From: Alkalihalobacillus sp. LMS6
GTDB taxonomy: Bacteria; Bacillota; Bacilli; Bacillales; Bacillaceae_D
Length of the DNA stretch: 64,000 bases
Reading direction: 5' to 3'
Assembly: GCF_024362765.1 (NCBI RefSeq)
Contig: NZ_CP093302.1
Coordinates: forward strand, 2,355,564 to 2,419,563
The position numbers were made by a program, and so were the translations under genes. Shown here one piece after another: positions 63,067-64,000 of this stretch (position 1 is its first letter; each line of letters begins with the position of its first letter). A model generated the notes under the pieces. That model saw nothing but the letters and a program-made list of their open reading frames with translations, did not search any database and was not told the DNA's origin.

Positions 63067-64000
63067 GTGCAAATTATTGTCAGCCATACAAACCTTGACT
63101 TTGACGGCCTTGCCTCCTTATTCGCTACAAAAAAATTGCAACCAGAAGCCAACGTTTGCCTCTCTCCCCAACTAGGAGCGCGCGTTAAGCAATTTTTACA
63201 TCTTTATGCAGATGCGTTTGGCTGGCAGAGCTATGAAGAGATGAACTGGGATTGCGTAACGCACATTACATATGTTGATTGCGCCACTCCTGAACGAGCA
63301 GGGATAACCGATTATGTAAAGAATAGAACCATTCCTAGTAAATCCATTGATCATCATCATACCGGGGAAACAGGTGCAAACATTACGCTACTCGTAAAGC
63401 AATTAGAACAACAGGACATTTCCTTATCAGCGATTGAGGCAACTCTGTTTGGACTTGGCTTATATAGTGATACAAACTTATTAACAAACGATACCGTAAC
63501 ACCTAACGACCTTAATGCCGCTGCGTTTTTATTAACGAACAAGATGGACCTGAAGCTGATAGGCGAATTTTTACGTTCATCGGCTGGAGAGCATCCACTT
63601 TTTGATACCCTCTATGAAAATGTTACGTTTGAAACGGTACACGGTAAAACGGTCGCCCTTACCACTTGTGTTGCAGATACCTACATCTCAGATGTCTCAA
63701 TTGTAGCAGAGGAAATTCATCGCCTGTTTGCGCCAGATGCCACGATTGTTTTATGCCAATTACACAAGCATACCTATGTCATTGCAAGAGCAAACAGCAA
63801 CGATGTGCCTGTGCATACACTTGCTAAACAGTTAGGTGGAAACGGACATCCTTACGCCGCTTCCGCCATTTGTCGACACCAAGGATTACAAGAGTCCTTA
63901 CCATTTGTGCGACAAGCACTTGAAGACATGATTCGCATTCAAGACCCTGTTTCATCAATTATGTCATGGCCTGTTCACACGTACTCAGAACATTCGACAA
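63067..64000 (+). CDS. DHH-family phosphoesterase with CBS start (cut by window edge)
   Basis: GTG with GAAAGGAG upstream; 311 residues visible. DHH motifs: SHTNLDFDGLAS, TYVDCATPERAG and SIDHHHTGETGAN; DHHA1-like end LAKQLGGNGHPYAASA. The last residues VSSIMSWPVHTYSEHST are the beginning of a CBS domain. This DHH-CBS order occurs in proteins that continue into a tRNA nucleotidyltransferase/poly(A) polymerase domain in related bacilli; the downstream part is not in view. Confidence 0.85.
   Translation, partial: MQIIVSHTNLDFDGLASLFATKKLQPEANVCLSPQLGARVKQFLHLYADAFGWQSYEEMNWDCVTHITYVDCATPERAGITDYVKNRTIPSKSIDHHHTGETGANITLLVKQLEQQDISLSAIEATLFGLGLYSDTNLLTNDTVTPNDLNAAAFLLTNKMDLKLIGEFLRSSAGEHPLFDTLYENVTFETVHGKTVALTTCVADTYISDVSIVAEEIHRLFAPDATIVLCQLHKHTYVIARANSNDVPVHTLAKQLGGNGHPYAASAICRHQGLQESLPFVRQALEDMIRIQDPVSSIMSWPVHTYSEHST

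Overview
This window is a stretch of chromosome from an endospore-forming, naturally transformable member of the Bacillaceae. Sporulation genes (spoIIIAA, splB, a CgeB-type protein), a complete comGA-comGG set, coiA/mecA/spx, a tandem glycine riboswitch and extracellular proteins with very acidic linkers all fit. The look is that of the alkaliphilic Bacillus group (Shouchella/Alkalihalobacillus-like); that genus-level placement is inference. No prophage, insertion sequence or CRISPR array was seen.

Layout. (1) 1-28.6 kb matches the B. subtilis spoIIIAA-efp-papA-yqhR/P/O-mntR, lipM-yqhL-gcvPB/PA/T-yqhH/G and yqgW/X/Y-yqzE-comG neighbourhoods, with aroK, splB, dat and helD interspersed. The gcv operon has a tandem glycine riboswitch ending in an intrinsic terminator. 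The comG operon is split: comGA-comGB lies upstream and comGC-comGG downstream of nine tRNA genes, a terminator and a yidD gene on the opposite strand. (2) 28.7-39.9 kb is a spore-surface-like glycosylation island: five glycosyltransferase-type proteins (one fused to a methyltransferase, one to TPR-like repeats, one CgeB-like), a UDP-sugar dehydrogenase and epimerase pair, a Cys-rich 233-aa protein, a 36-aa CC-containing peptide, two coiled-coil proteins and a DUF1360 membrane protein. It lies between yjcD and fabI, the place where B. subtilis carries cotO and the cotVWXYZ crust genes, and several of its genes have sigma-K-like promoter sequences. (3) 40-53.5 kb follows the B. subtilis yjb order in reverse (fabI, yjbO, nadK, yjbM-L-K-J-I, spxH, pepF, coiA, mecA, spx, yjbC). 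(4) 53.5-64 kb has trpS, yjbA, yjaZ, coaA, two secreted cell-wall-type proteins, small membrane proteins, and the start of a DHH-phosphoesterase/CBS protein that runs off the right edge.

How the genes work together. comGA-GG and coiA serve DNA uptake and processing. MecA and SpxH are ClpCP and ClpXP adaptors that set ComK and Spx levels. LipM loads octanoate on GcvH, next to the glycine-cleavage genes whose riboswitch senses glycine. YjbM makes (p)ppGpp. The island most likely builds and attaches a glycan on the outer spore layer in the mother cell (inference). Besides the long genes, small ORFs with good ribosome sites were found at 35699-35809, 51421-51558, 55778-55957 and 57598-57717.
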